A stretch of 64,000 nt of DNA from Polaribacter batillariae (GCF_017498485.1 NZ_CP071795.1:372001-436000); one strand, 5' to 3'. Numbered from the stretch's first letter, positions 28,591 through 37,568 are shown. Made by a program: numbers and translations. Notes: a model not told the origin generated them from the sequence alone.

Positions 28591-29184
28591 TTAAACATTG
28601 AAACTACTGTAAAAGGGTTTTAGATAAATTTCATAACCAGTTATGGACTTAATCGTATTCTGACTCATATCATTAACAAGTTGTTCAATTTTTGATTCAA
28701 GTATATCTAAAGTGTCATAGATTTTCATAGCGATTTTGCTTTTTAGATATTGCCATATTTTTTCAGCAGGGTTTAGTTCTGGGCAGTATGGTGGGATTGG
28801 CAATAAGATAATATTATCAGGTAGTTTTACATCTTTAGTAGAATGGAAAGCTGCATTATCGATTATAATAATTTTGAGTTCTGATGGATTGTAAGTACTC
28901 AAGTCGTTAAGATACTGTACAAAAAAGTCTTTACATACAGTATCAGTTATCATACAGAAATGCTCACCTGTTATAGGTGAAAAGCTTCCCCACAACCATT
29001 TACTTTGATAACTGTGCTTGTATTTACCTATAGGCTTTATACCTTTAGCAGTGATAACTTTTTTCTGTTTGGTAATTAATCCAAACCTACTCTCATCCTG
29101 AAAATATAGATTTACAGAAGTATGCTTATTGTTATTGAGTTTAAGTCTAAATAATTCAAATGATTTTTTAAGGTTTTTTAAAAA
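28591..29184 (-). CDS. IS630-family transposase, second frame (DDE catalytic part)
   Basis: The frame is open from at least 29184 to the TAA at 28591-28593. It holds the whole catalytic domain: first Asp in LYFQDESRFG near 29070, second Asp in IIIIDNAAFHST and the Glu in ELNPAEKIWQYL. It has no start codon of its own before the internal ATG at 28995, which lies behind the first Asp, so it is probably made by fusion with the upstream frame. The stop codon is formed at the junction of element end and target DNA. Confidence 0.85.
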   Translation of the reverse strand, partial: FLKNLKKSFELFRLKLNNNKHTSVNLYFQDESRFGLITKQKKVITAKGIKPIGKYKHSYQSKWLWGSFSPITGEHFCMITDTVCKDFFVQYLNDLSTYNPSELKIIIIDNAAFHSTKDVKLPDNIILLPIPPYCPELNPAEKIWQYLKSKIAMKIYDTLDILESKIEQLVNDMSQNTIKSITGYEIYLKPFYSSFNV

Positions 29185-29697
29185 CCGCTTCGGCTCTTGG
29201 GTCTTTTTTGTAATGAGACTTCCTTGATACTTTTAGTCTAGATTTATGTTTACGCCTACAATGTGCATAAAGCGTCCCATAATCAATCGTCTCACTAAAA
29301 GTAGCCTCTATAAGACCTTGAAGCTCCACATAAGAGGTAACTGTTGTTTGTGGATTGGTTAATTGGGTAGCTATAAAATCAATAACCCTCTCAGAAATAA
29401 CACGAGTGTTATTACCGCCTACTTTTATGGTAATTAATTCTGAAAGACCGTAGCTATTATAGGTTTTTAACCATTCTCTAATTGTCTTTTCTGTAAAACC
29501 CAATTTATAAGCTAACTGACTTTGGTAAACTACCTTACCTTGCTTTACTAAAATAAGAACTTTCAAACGACCTCGTTCACGTTCCGATTTTGCTTTTCTT
29601 AATAGTGAACTCAATTCTTCTTCACTCTCTTTTACTGTAATATTTATCTGTTTTGGCATAAAAACAAGATACAAAATATTACAGTAATATCAAAGTT
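28594..29697 (-). mobile_element. IS630-family insertion sequence
   Basis: About 1104 bp with two transposase frames. Terminal inverted repeats of about 21 bases: TAAACATTGAAACTACTGTAA at the left end against TAAACTTTGATATTACTGTAA read inward from the right end. Both ends are next to TA (28592-28593 and 29698-29699), the usual target of the family; the restored gene suggests that two or four bases (AA or TAAA) were duplicated. It splits the MBL-like gene. The transposase needs a +1 frame change to be complete. Confidence 0.9.
29168..29659 (-). CDS. IS630-family transposase, first frame (helix-turn-helix part)
   Basis: 163 residues from ATG 29659. Two DNA-binding helix-turn-helix regions as in IS630/Tc1 elements: QLAYKLGFTEKTIREWLKTY near 55-75 and the segment VTSYVELQGLIEATF near 110. 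It ends in EAVFKKP just past the run TTTTTAAAAAA, where the next frame (+1) continues directly into the catalytic part. Either the two frames are joined by slippage on this run, or the element has lost one base and is dead. Confidence 0.85.
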   Translation of the reverse strand: MPKQINITVKESEEELSSLLRKAKSERERGRLKVLILVKQGKVVYQSQLAYKLGFTEKTIREWLKTYNSYGLSELITIKVGGNNTRVISERVIDFIATQLTNPQTTVTSYVELQGLIEATFSETIDYGTLYAHCRRKHKSRLKVSRKSHYKKDPRAEAVFKKP

Positions 29698-30041
29698 TAT
29701 TTAGTATAACAGGCTCTTTAAATTGAAACTGCTTAATTGATGATTCTTGAAACAGTTTATCTTCTGTGAGGCTATAGGTTTCGGTTACATCTTCGTACGA
29801 CGTAATAAATGGACCATTATGAAATTCAGACTGCTCTAGCCAATGTTTGTGTTCATTGTGGTGCTTTGAAATAAACTTTATCTCTTGCAACTGCTCTAAT
29901 CCACCAAATTGTTCTATACAATTGTCCAAGATTTCAGTTGCACTTTGCGCATTTAGTTTCGGTACAGTAGTTAATACTAAAAACAGTATAACCTGTATCA
30001 AATATGTTTTTTCAATTTTCTTTATCATTTTTTACTCATAT

Positions 30042-31235
30042 TTATTGGTCATAAGGTGTGTATCGTTGCCAACGCCAAGGTGTATAGGTATCGCCAATAG
30101 TCAATTCCAAAAGTTTCTTAAAAGTGCTTTCTGCATTATCGCTGTTGGACATTAGCAAAACCCCCTTCTGTTCAGCAGGAAATAGAATAAAGTAATGTTG
30201 AAATCCGTTGTCGTGGCCTTCTTTAAATACCGCTTTTCCATAGGGCGTATTTAAAATTCCAAAACCCAATCCATAGCTTAGCTCTACCGCATCATTTTGG
30301 TTAGTATCTTCCCAAGCTTGATAACCAAATTGAGTTTTTGACGTTATTCTTACTGATGGTTCAAACAATAATTCAGTTATTGGTGATTTCTTACTTGATA
30401 AGTTCAATAAATGCCGTAAAAATTTCGAATAATCATTTACTGTTGTATATAATGAACCCGCTGCATTGGCTTGTGTTCTTTTATGAAAATCAAGTGGCTT
30501 TCCCTCTTTATCGTGCCCTATGGCGAGATTTTCTGAAAAACGCTCTTGCCACACATAACTTGATGATTGCATTTTTAATGGCTTAAAAACGTATTCCTGA
30601 GCCATTTCCTCCAATGGCTTATTCGCTAGGTGCTCAACGACAAACTGCAGTAGTTGAATGCCTTCCCCCGAATAATAATAGCGACTGCCAGGGTCTATGA
30701 GAAAACGAATGTTTCCTTCGGGTAAAAAATCATTTTCTTTGGTCATCCATCGCCAGTTTGGAAACCCAGTAGTATGGTTCAGACACATTCTTGCTGTGAT
30801 TTGCTTATAGCGTTCGTCTTCTTTCAATTTAGCATAGGATTGCCTTTTTTCATCATTTTTGAGTTCTGGTAAAGGAAATTCTAAATAGTGCTGTAGTGGT
30901 TTATCTAAATCAATCGTTTTTTCTATAACCAATTGTACCACTATATAAGCAAATACGGCTTTGCTCAACGAAGCGCCCCTAAAAACTGTATTATTATCAA
31001 GTATCTGGGATGTTTCCTGATTTTTGAACCCAAATGATTTCGTATAATCGTCCTGTTTTTGAAGTATGGACAAACCCAATCCTGAGACTTGAGCTTTATT
31101 TACTATTTTTTGTATTTCATCAGAAAGCTCTTGGCTATCGATACGATGACTGTCTAGCTGTTTAATCGAGCGATTATCCTGCGCTTGGCAAGAAATTATT
31201 ATAAGGGCTAGGATTAAATTTAAAATTTTTCTCAT
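30042..31235 (-). CDS. Class C beta-lactamase-fold serine hydrolase, lipoprotein
   Basis: 397 residues. Lipoprotein signal MRKILNLILALIIISCQA (Cys 16). The nucleophile motif S-x-x-K is in FRGASLSKAVFAY near residue 92-95, the Y-x-N-like motif is YYSGEG near 185, and the C-terminal HDNGFQHYF segment near 345 takes the place of K-T-G. Such envelope proteins include esterases, D-amino-acid peptidases and beta-lactamases; the lack of a K-T-G argues against a true beta-lactamase. It is the source or twin of the block copied to 26379-26819. The stop lies 14 bases before the split MBL-like gene. Confidence 0.9.
   Translation of the reverse strand: MRKILNLILALIIISCQAQDNRSIKQLDSHRIDSQELSDEIQKIVNKAQVSGLGLSILQKQDDYTKSFGFKNQETSQILDNNTVFRGASLSKAVFAYIVVQLVIEKTIDLDKPLQHYLEFPLPELKNDEKRQSYAKLKEDERYKQITARMCLNHTTGFPNWRWMTKENDFLPEGNIRFLIDPGSRYYYSGEGIQLLQFVVEHLANKPLEEMAQEYVFKPLKMQSSSYVWQERFSENLAIGHDKEGKPLDFHKRTQANAAGSLYTTVNDYSKFLRHLLNLSSKKSPITELLFEPSVRITSKTQFGYQAWEDTNQNDAVELSYGLGFGILNTPYGKAVFKEGHDNGFQHYFILFPAEQKGVLLMSNSDNAESTFKKLLELTIGDTYTPWRWQRYTPYDQ
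30046..30486. repeat. 441-bp duplicated block, copy B (in the intact serine hydrolase gene)
   Basis: The matching copy of 26379-26819, 3667 bp away in the same orientation. Here the block is part of an intact 397-residue gene, so this is probably the donor copy. Confidence 0.93.
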
Positions 31236-31304
31236 ATTAGAAAAAGCAGAATTGAATATTATTTACAGAGTTTTGAAGCACAAAATCTATGTGATTACCC
31301 AAAA

Positions 31305-32179
31305 TTATTTAATGATTTCTTTTAAAGTGTTTTCTATACGCGGTGCATGGCTAACTCCAACAGTAACAAACACTGTTTCGCCGTTATTGACTAATTCACT
31401 AATAATATGGACTAAATGATAATCTCTCGATAAGTTAGAAGCATTTGCTATTTGAGACAAGTAACCCTCTGGCCAACCATATTCATCAGAATAATCCCGC
31501 CATTCGATATCAGGGAAATCTCGTTTCCAAATACTATCTAGTTCCTGCCATGAGCTATATACATTTCTGACGTGATTGTAGTCTGTTCTGCTTTCTAAGT
31601 ATTCTTGCAACTTTTCATTTGGATTACTTGGCTTTCCATATCTAAGGTTGCTAAAATAAGGTCTAAATGAAAAAAAGAGTGCCAATTCTTCAGCAGAATA
31701 TTTCTTTAAAAGCATTTCGATTTGATCATTTCTTGTGGGCTCCCAGGTATAAAGATCAACACCTTCTGATTTAGCAAGTTTAGATACCAAACCACTCTCA
31801 CCATATTTTTTATAGGATTTTGAAACCATGTAAACAAAAAGCCCAGTCGTCCTTCTACAAGGGCGACAGTAGGCTTGGCCAAATTCCATATCTGCTTTAT
31901 AGTGTCTAATTGCGGATTATTGACATCACGAACATGTTCTACCCCTACCACGTACACGCTTCCTCCAGTTGCAGAATTTATTGAGTAACAATAAGGCCTT
32001 CTGTGCTCGTTCACAATTTGGTTGTAAGATTTCATATCCATTATCGGGACGGTAATCACTTTGGCATTACTTACCTTATAATGGTCTGGGGACTTCCATA
32101 TTACATTACAGGAGAAGAGCACTAATACGAATAGAAAAAATAGTATTATCGCAAGTAGAATTTTCAGTGTGAGTTTCAT
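31305..32179 (-). pseudogene. TraB/GumN-like envelope protein, frameshifted
   Basis: Two overlapping frames (32179 down to about 31853, then to 31305) make one protein of about 291 residues if one base is added near 31853, after LAKPTVALVEG. It starts with a membrane anchor or lipoprotein-like signal (MKLTLKILLAIILFFLFVLVLFSC). The motifs are those of the TraB/PrgY/GumN group: VYVVGVEHVRD near 73, VALVEGR near 105 and VFVTVGVSHAPRIENTLKE near the end, with conserved His and Glu. The family holds putative metallopeptidases. The overlap leaves both frames readable, but neither product would be whole. Mutation or sequencing error. Confidence 0.7.
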
Positions 32180-32475
32180 GATCTTCTAATATGTGTTTTT
32201 TAATTCCTAAATTCTTCCAAAGCTAAATGTCTTACGTCTTTAGCATGCGCTGTCGATAAAACGATTGAATCAATTAACCTGGAACACACATTACCTTTTT
32301 AACTTGAGCAAATCTCATTCATCGCCAATACCTGTTGATTCTCAAAGGTATATTTTACGACTTCTAGAGGCATTATTAGGTTCTTTTTATTTTCTTTCTG
32401 CAAGCAAGGGTTTCAAAGTTGAAAATAGAAAGGCACCTAACGATTTTAAGCTTATGAATTTAATTGGCAGTTCTA

Positions 32476-33219
32476 TCAAAATAGTTCCTTATTCGTTGCA
32501 TTTATCCAACCCTTAATGGGTATTTCTTTATTTAAAAGAGCCAGTTTCACAGCATATTTTGAGAGCAATCTGGTTGAATCCAAAATAGGCAGAGGTGAAT
32601 TGTTAGAATTAATTATCAATGGTATTTCTGTACAGCCAAGTACAACGCATTCTGCACCATCCTGTTTTAAACCATTAATTGCTTTTATAAATAACTCTGT
32701 TGTTTCTCTTTTAAAAACACCTTGGCACAGTTCATCAAAAATGGCATCGTTAATTTTCTTTTTAACAGCTTCAATTGGTGTTAAAACCGAAAGATTATTG
32801 GCATTAAGTATATTTGGGTAAACCTTTCCATCCATCGTCCATTTAGTACCTAGAAGCCCAACCTTTTTCCAATTATTTTTCTTTATTTCTTCGCACACAA
32901 CATTGGCTATGTGCAACCCGGGAATGGGAACCTCCTCAATAATATTTTCCAAAACAATATGTGCCGTATTATCTGGACAGATAAAAAAATCAGCGCCACT
33001 TTTCGAAATTTGATGGATTCCGGCTTTTAAATGTTTAGCGACTTCATCATGATTACCGGATTCCCACCCTTTCATACTTAAACCCATGGGTATAGCACTT
33101 AATATGATATTTGGATGCATGTGTTGCCCCATCAGTTTTGCTCCCTGTCTACAAGCAGCTAAAAAACTTAAAGCACCGCCTTCGTAACTATGCGCACATA
33201 TACCTATTGTTTTAGTCAT
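32476..33219 (-). CDS. Aspartate/glutamate racemase-family protein
   Basis: 247 residues from ATG 33219; a longer frame from 33270 would overlap the next gene and lacks family character. The start TKTIGICAHSYEGGALSFL and the second catalytic motif VVLGCTEIPLII near 195 fit the cofactor-independent Asp/Glu racemase fold. The first motif, normally C-N-T-A-H, reads FFICPDNTAHI near residue 78, so the usual Cys position holds Asp and a Cys lies two residues earlier. That subtype may do one-sided chemistry (for example decarboxylation or another isomerisation). It follows the serine hydrolase at 33245 by 25 bases. Confidence 0.82.
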   Translation of the reverse strand: MTKTIGICAHSYEGGALSFLAACRQGAKLMGQHMHPNIILSAIPMGLSMKGWESGNHDEVAKHLKAGIHQISKSGADFFICPDNTAHIVLENIIEEVPIPGLHIANVVCEEIKKNNWKKVGLLGTKWTMDGKVYPNILNANNLSVLTPIEAVKKKINDAIFDELCQGVFKRETTELFIKAINGLKQDGAECVVLGCTEIPLIINSNNSPLPILDSTRLLSKYAVKLALLNKEIPIKGWINATNKELF

Positions 33220-33244
33220 TGTTGTGTGTTCTTTTATTATGTAT

Positions 33245-34435
33245 TTACATTTGGGATATAACTTCTTCAATTTTTTTTGGGAAGCTTATATAACCATTCC
33301 ATCCTTTTACATTCGTTAAGACTGCGATTGATAATTTTTTTTCAGGAATCATAATTAGAATCGCTGAACCACCTGCCTGTCTGCCAGTATGCCCAAACCT
33401 TTTTGTATCTTCTGAAGGAAAAATCATTATTCCATAGCCATAATTCTCTTTGTTAGGAATTGCATAACGCCATAAAGGTATTTTCTTGTTATTGCTTTCT
33501 ACGCTTTTTATATAATTCTCGGACATTAGCTTGATTTTACCAGATGAAAAATACTCTTCATTTAGAAATGAATTAGCAAATAGAATCAAATCAGATGCTG
33601 TTGTCAAATGTCCTCCAGCCGGCAGGTTTTCACTTACATCACGCATATCTGCTCTACGAATAGGTTTTTCTCCATTTATTCTGTAACCAGAAGCACGATT
33701 AGGGATGATCGCCCAAGCATCATCTTCCAAAGTGTTATTCATTGAAGTTGGTTCAAAAATATATTGTTTAGTAAGTTGTTGATAGGTCAAATTAGAAGCT
33801 CCTTCAAGTACACAGCCTAGTACCCTATATGCTTGAGAAGAGTAGTGCCAATCGGTCCCAGGTTCGAAAATAAGAGGGTCATTCTTGAAATTATCAAGCG
33901 CTTTTATTATTTCGGTATATCTGGTGAATTCACCTAGCATTTCTTGTCTATATCGATTTTTAATATCAAGACTATCTTGACTATTTTCAGCGTTTTTTAA
34001 TTCTTCTTCTAAATCCATGTAGGAACGTATTCCGCTCGTGTGCGTAAGTAGTTGTCTAGTCGTAATGACGTGTTCTTTTTTAGGAAAATTAGGGCAATAA
34101 TTTCGTATGGGTTCATCCAAGTTTAATAATCCTTTATCCACTAACATCATTGCAACTGTAGATGTCCATAATTTTGAAACTGAAGCAGTTCTGTATTTCG
34201 TTTTATTGGTTGCAGGAACATTATTCTCTATATCAGCCAATCCAAAGGCTTCATTAAATATTAGACTATCTTCTAAGCTTATTGCTATTTGTAATGATGG
34301 TGCTCTTGAGTTCTCTAACTCTTGTATAGCTAGTTCTGATATTTTACTTTTAAATAAATCCGTATTTAGGTCAGTTGTTTGAGCGGATAGATTTAATCCT
34401 AATAGCAACAGAGTGAATTTCAATATGCATTTCAT
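33245..34435 (-). CDS. Class C beta-lactamase-fold serine hydrolase
   Basis: 396 residues. Signal peptide MKCILKFTLLLLGLNLSAQ. Motifs: S-x-x-K in RTASVSKLWTSTVAMML near 82-86, YSSQAYRVLG near 196 (Y-x-N equivalent), and HTGRQAGGSAIL near 347 (the K-T-G position as HTG, as in many esterases and D-peptidases). It is probably exported to the periplasm and acts on peptidoglycan-like peptides, esters or antibiotics. The racemase gene follows by 25 bases, which could hint at D-amino-acid chemistry shared by the two. Confidence 0.9.
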   Translation of the reverse strand: MKCILKFTLLLLGLNLSAQTTDLNTDLFKSKISELAIQELENSRAPSLQIAISLEDSLIFNEAFGLADIENNVPATNKTKYRTASVSKLWTSTVAMMLVDKGLLNLDEPIRNYCPNFPKKEHVITTRQLLTHTSGIRSYMDLEEELKNAENSQDSLDIKNRYRQEMLGEFTRYTEIIKALDNFKNDPLIFEPGTDWHYSSQAYRVLGCVLEGASNLTYQQLTKQYIFEPTSMNNTLEDDAWAIIPNRASGYRINGEKPIRRADMRDVSENLPAGGHLTTASDLILFANSFLNEEYFSSGKIKLMSENYIKSVESNNKKIPLWRYAIPNKENYGYGIMIFPSEDTKRFGHTGRQAGGSAILIMIPEKKLSIAVLTNVKGWNGYISFPKKIEEVISQM

Positions 34436-34528
34436 CTAATAATTTTTTTAAGTAAAGACAATGAAATTTTGGAAATGTTACAGTTTTGTTTTTCAAAATG
34501 ACACATAACTATTATTAAATTTTTAATG

Positions 34529-35503
34529 TTATTGTAAATTTGTATAATGTATTCCACCCTTTAAATCAACAGAGACCATTTGGGATAGATCTTTTGATAT
34601 TTTAATACTACTTATGGTGGCTCCATGTTTTAATAATTCATCTTTTAAATGTCCTGTCGCCACGTCCCAATACCGTATAGAACGATCAATACCTCCAGTA
34701 AAAACGGTATTCTTGGTTATCTGAGCAGTAGTTAATTTCATTTGTAATGGTATTCTAAAGATAGAATCTCTACTTGCTAGATAATAGGGCCAATCTGGAT
34801 GTTTCTTTTTTATAGTTATTCGTATGGTGTCCTTTAGGGTACAGATAATTAATTCATCGTGGTTTAAATAAAGTAAATCACCATTGCTGTTAACGTCCAC
34901 AAGTTTACCCCTTTCACTCTTTGTTACCTTTACTTGACCTGTTTCTGGATACCATAAAATCAATTTTCCACCACCTGTATGATAGATGATATTTTCTTTT
35001 CCCAACCTAACTACCGCATTAGGGAAATCTTTAGGATAATCAATAGGTTTATAGTTCTTTGTAACATCCCAAACAAAATTTTCGTGATGTCCGTTAAAGC
35101 CCATTAAATACTTGCCATCGGATGAAATCGAAATATCATTTATCCATGATGCCCCAGTTTTTAATTTCTTTATAATTTTTCCATTAGTGGCATTAAGTAC
35201 TAGAATCCCAGAGTCCATTGTACTTGCCATTATTTCATTTCGCTCTTTTGAATAGGCCAATGAATAGATTTCATCATCGATTTGTGCAAATAATTCTTCT
35301 TTTTCAATACCGTTTATAATCTTGCCTATTCTGCCAGAGTATGTAGAAACTATTGCACTGTCTCTAATCCCGATGTATTCGACATCTGTATAGGACAACG
35401 TATTGATACCAGTTAGTCTTGATCTATTTTTATAATTTTCATTACAGGAATAAATTGTAATTACTGTTACAATGATTACCAAAAACTGCCTCATATTAAT
35501 CAT
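34529..35503 (-). CDS. WD40-like beta-propeller lipoprotein
   Basis: 324 residues from ATG 35503 (or 35494, three codons later). Lipoprotein signal FLVIIVTVITIYSC. The body consists of repeated four-strand units with WD-type ends: SSDGKYLMGFNGHHENFVWD near 130, then TKNTVFTGGIDRSIRYWDVATG near 275 and ATISSIKISKDLSQMVSVD. It should fold as a propeller on the periplasmic side and bind other proteins. Its start overlaps the stop of the gene at 35496 (ATGATTAATATG), so the two genes are translationally coupled. Function unknown. Confidence 0.75.
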   Translation of the reverse strand: MINMRQFLVIIVTVITIYSCNENYKNRSRLTGINTLSYTDVEYIGIRDSAIVSTYSGRIGKIINGIEKEELFAQIDDEIYSLAYSKERNEIMASTMDSGILVLNATNGKIIKKLKTGASWINDISISSDGKYLMGFNGHHENFVWDVTKNYKPIDYPKDFPNAVVRLGKENIIYHTGGGKLILWYPETGQVKVTKSERGKLVDVNSNGDLLYLNHDELIICTLKDTIRITIKKKHPDWPYYLASRDSIFRIPLQMKLTTAQITKNTVFTGGIDRSIRYWDVATGHLKDELLKHGATISSIKISKDLSQMVSVDLKGGIHYTNLQ

Positions 35504-35996
35504 TGTTTTTAATTTTAAATTTCTTACCATTTTCAACCAGATCAATAGCAAGTTCGCTTTCCGATGCTGTAAAGGATGCTTTATTTCCCGATCTTGACCA
35601 TATACTCATAGTCGTAGCACCCTGAGGTTCTGCCAAAAACAAAGCTGTTTGATCACCCTTGGGATCGAGTGTCATAAAAATATTGCCATAATCATCATCG
35701 GTAACAAAACCTCCTCGTTCCATCCCTTCACTATCATATAGCATCAACCCCGAAACTGATGTCTGGCTTCGAGAAGAAAACATCCTGCCCCCATCTCTTT
35801 GCGCTTCAGGTAAATGAGCGGCCAAAATTGCCCGTTCAACACCTAATGAATCCACTATAACAATTCCGCGCACTTTGAGTACATCATTAGAAAAATCCCT
35901 TTCTCGATTTTTTAATGAATAGTGATACAGAACTATAGAGCACACCAATGCTAAGTTTAGGATTACTAAAAGTTTATTGATTTTTTCGTTTTTCAT
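35496..35996 (-). CDS. Membrane-anchored protein of unknown function
   Basis: 166 residues. One N-terminal membrane anchor (about 8-25, KLLVILNLALVCSIVLYHYS), then an extracytoplasmic beta-rich part with repeated short units (IVIVDSLGVERAIL near 45, GLMLYDSEGMERGGFV near 83, IFMTLDPKGDQTALFL near 106). Such repeats of about 25 residues, each with a D-S/K-G turn, suggest a small beta structure. Similar single-pass proteins are common but uncharacterised. Its stop overlaps the start of the WD40-like gene, so they probably work together. Confidence 0.65.
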   Translation of the reverse strand: MKNEKINKLLVILNLALVCSIVLYHYSLKNRERDFSNDVLKVRGIVIVDSLGVERAILAAHLPEAQRDGGRMFSSRSQTSVSGLMLYDSEGMERGGFVTDDDYGNIFMTLDPKGDQTALFLAEPQGATTMSIWSRSGNKASFTASESELAIDLVENGKKFKIKNND

Positions 35997-36175
35997 TAAT
36001 CAACCGATTTTAATTATTTTAGTTTATGGTATAGTGATATAATTTCACGCAATACAATTCTTCTTCAACAAAGCCTAAAGTGTTAGGTATGGATAGGCTT
36101 AATTCTTTTGTATATTTTTTCACTTTTGAAAACTTTAGTTGTTAGCAATCTTATCCTTTGGATTTAAGCTGTTTG

Positions 36176-36529
36176 TTATTCATTATCAAAAAACAATTTA
36201 GAGTCACAGAAGAGAAACATCTTTGATATTTTTTCACCCTCAATTTCGTACCATTCACTTGCAGGAACTCTACGTCCATTTGGCAACAAAAAATCATAAT
36301 GCGCCACTACCGTATTTTTCTCAGCTACGAGTCTAAAAATCTCTGAATCCATCTTTATTTCAGAGCCAAAAGTTTTGAGATTAGTTATGAATTCTTTTAA
36401 TGAGTTTGCTGTCATCATAGGGCCTTGAAAGTGAAAATCTTCGGTTAATAACGGTGTCAATTTTTCTGGATTAAATTTTTCTCCAAAAAAAATATCCAGG
36501 TAATTCTGTACAATTTGTTTTGTGTTCAT
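36176..36529 (-). CDS. NTF2/SnoaL-like protein
   Basis: 117 residues. Alpha-beta cone fold: the start VQNYLDIFFGEKFNPEKLTP, the segment LTEDFHFQGPMMTANSLKEF near 28 and VVAHYDFLLPNGRRVPASEW near 70 are those of a SnoaL/NTF2-like polyketide cyclase-type fold. These small cytosolic proteins bind or isomerise small ligands. Nine bases separate its start from the stop of the membrane protein at 36539, so they may be one operon. Ligand unknown. Confidence 0.75.
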   Translation of the reverse strand: MNTKQIVQNYLDIFFGEKFNPEKLTPLLTEDFHFQGPMMTANSLKEFITNLKTFGSEIKMDSEIFRLVAEKNTVVAHYDFLLPNGRRVPASEWYEIEGEKISKMFLFCDSKLFFDNE

Positions 36530-36538
36530 ATTTTAGTT

Positions 36539-37192
36539 TTATTCTTCTATAATACTCTTATCCTTAAACACGATTCGCGTAAACCATACGAAGACGATGA
36601 GAGTCCATAGGCCTAAGAATGGCCCTAGGTCTATTAAGCCATTATCGGCTGGCGGTGTAGGGAAAGTCCACATGTTTAATATCAAAAGTCCTGCTGAAAT
36701 GAGGCAACCGATCCATCCCAATAGCTTATTGAAATTGGGACTTTTTGCAATATTGATTCCAAATAAAAACCATGATATGGTTATAAAAATATCAAAAGCA
36801 ACATCCAATCCCGATTGCACCCTGTTTGCACCTTTGAAAGATGCTCTTAACAATGATTTTGCTTCTTCAGATTTCGTTGCTTCCATAGCAGTATCATGCC
36901 ATATAAAATTTGCTTGTTGAACCACGATAAATGAACATGCAATGGCAGCACCAATTATTCCAAATAAATAAGCAATTTCAAGAGTAGGTGTGTGGGACTC
37001 TTTTTTTAAGAAACTATATAGCCCCATAAATGCGACAGTCCATAATAAGGGAAAAGTGAACGCTAGTAACCTACTTATGTAATCTGGCAAAAATGGTAGA
37101 ACAGCAGCAGATAAGTAAAATATTATTGAAAGAATACCAGATATTGCTCCGATTTTTTCTAGATGATGACTGGTAGTGCCTTTTGATTTCAT
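36539..37192 (-). CDS. DUF4386-like integral membrane protein
   Basis: 217 residues from ATG 37192, which has an AGGAAA-like sequence before it; a TTG five codons upstream is the other choice. Six hydrophobic spans, with the extracellular loop HDTAMEATKSEEAKSLLRAS between spans 3 and 4 and the conserved NRVQSGLDVAFDIFITISW segment. The layout resembles DUF4386/DUF998-type membrane proteins of unknown function. It lies upstream of the NTF2-like gene in the same direction. Confidence 0.65.
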   Translation of the reverse strand: MKSKGTTSHHLEKIGAISGILSIIFYLSAAVLPFLPDYISRLLAFTFPLLWTVAFMGLYSFLKKESHTPTLEIAYLFGIIGAAIACSFIVVQQANFIWHDTAMEATKSEEAKSLLRASFKGANRVQSGLDVAFDIFITISWFLFGINIAKSPNFNKLLGWIGCLISAGLLILNMWTFPTPPADNGLIDLGPFLGLWTLIVFVWFTRIVFKDKSIIEE

Positions 37193-37568
37193 GTTTTTCC
37201 TATTCAAGTTAAATTAACGATTAGTGTTTACTCGATAATAGAGATTTGAATGCTCCAGCTTGCCTAAACACGCTAAAGTCTTTTCTTTTTCGAATGTCTC
37301 GCAGGCTTGATCCGAGGTTGTTTGCTATAAAAATACGTTCTCAACATAAGCATGAGTTATATGAGTTTTTAGCCACAGATTATCGTGTTTTCTAAATTCA
37401 AAATCAATTTTCCACTTCCATGCATATTCAATCAATTACGAATGTCTTCTAGTAAGGCCTATTATAATTTATCCCTTTACGTATATAGACGCAACATACT
37501 TAGAAATGGTTGCCTAGCTTTATATCAAGGCTTCCCTTTTTTATACTAGGTAATTTAAAACCAATGAA
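37193..37568. other. Intergenic stretch without recognisable content
   Basis: 376 bases between the DUF4386-like gene and the YCII gene. I see no open frame of useful length, no promoter box I would trust and no terminal repeats. The composition is less AT-rich than core intergenic DNA and may be debris of a lost gene. Confidence 0.5.

Larger units (their letters stand above)
27413..30028 (-). pseudogene. MBL-fold-like exported protein, split by an IS630-family element
   Basis: The N-terminal part lies at about 29700-30028 and starts with a signal peptide (MIKKIEKTYLIQVILFLVL), then ILDNCIEQFGGLEQLQEIKF. The C-terminal part lies at 27413-28591. With the insert and one copy of the duplicated target bases removed, the reading frame runs VILNGISSSIVINASKGD and continues into MVYGTQKYPLP, giving one protein of about 500 residues. 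The C-terminal half has an MBL-like layout (IIEAPISSSYSYSIVDYLKE, then VVIASDAYPHIGGVREY), but the zinc motif H-x-H-x-D-H is reduced to the last His, so the ancestor was probably not a normal metallohydrolase. The C-terminal half could be translated from ATG 28546 as 377 residues without a signal. Confidence 0.85.

Noticed and set aside
32265..32516. Plus-strand open frame of 83 codons in the gap after the TraB/GumN-like gene
   Set aside because: No promoter, no recognisable family, overlaps the end of the racemase gene and has the composition of a chance frame. The 296-base gap seems to hold no gene.
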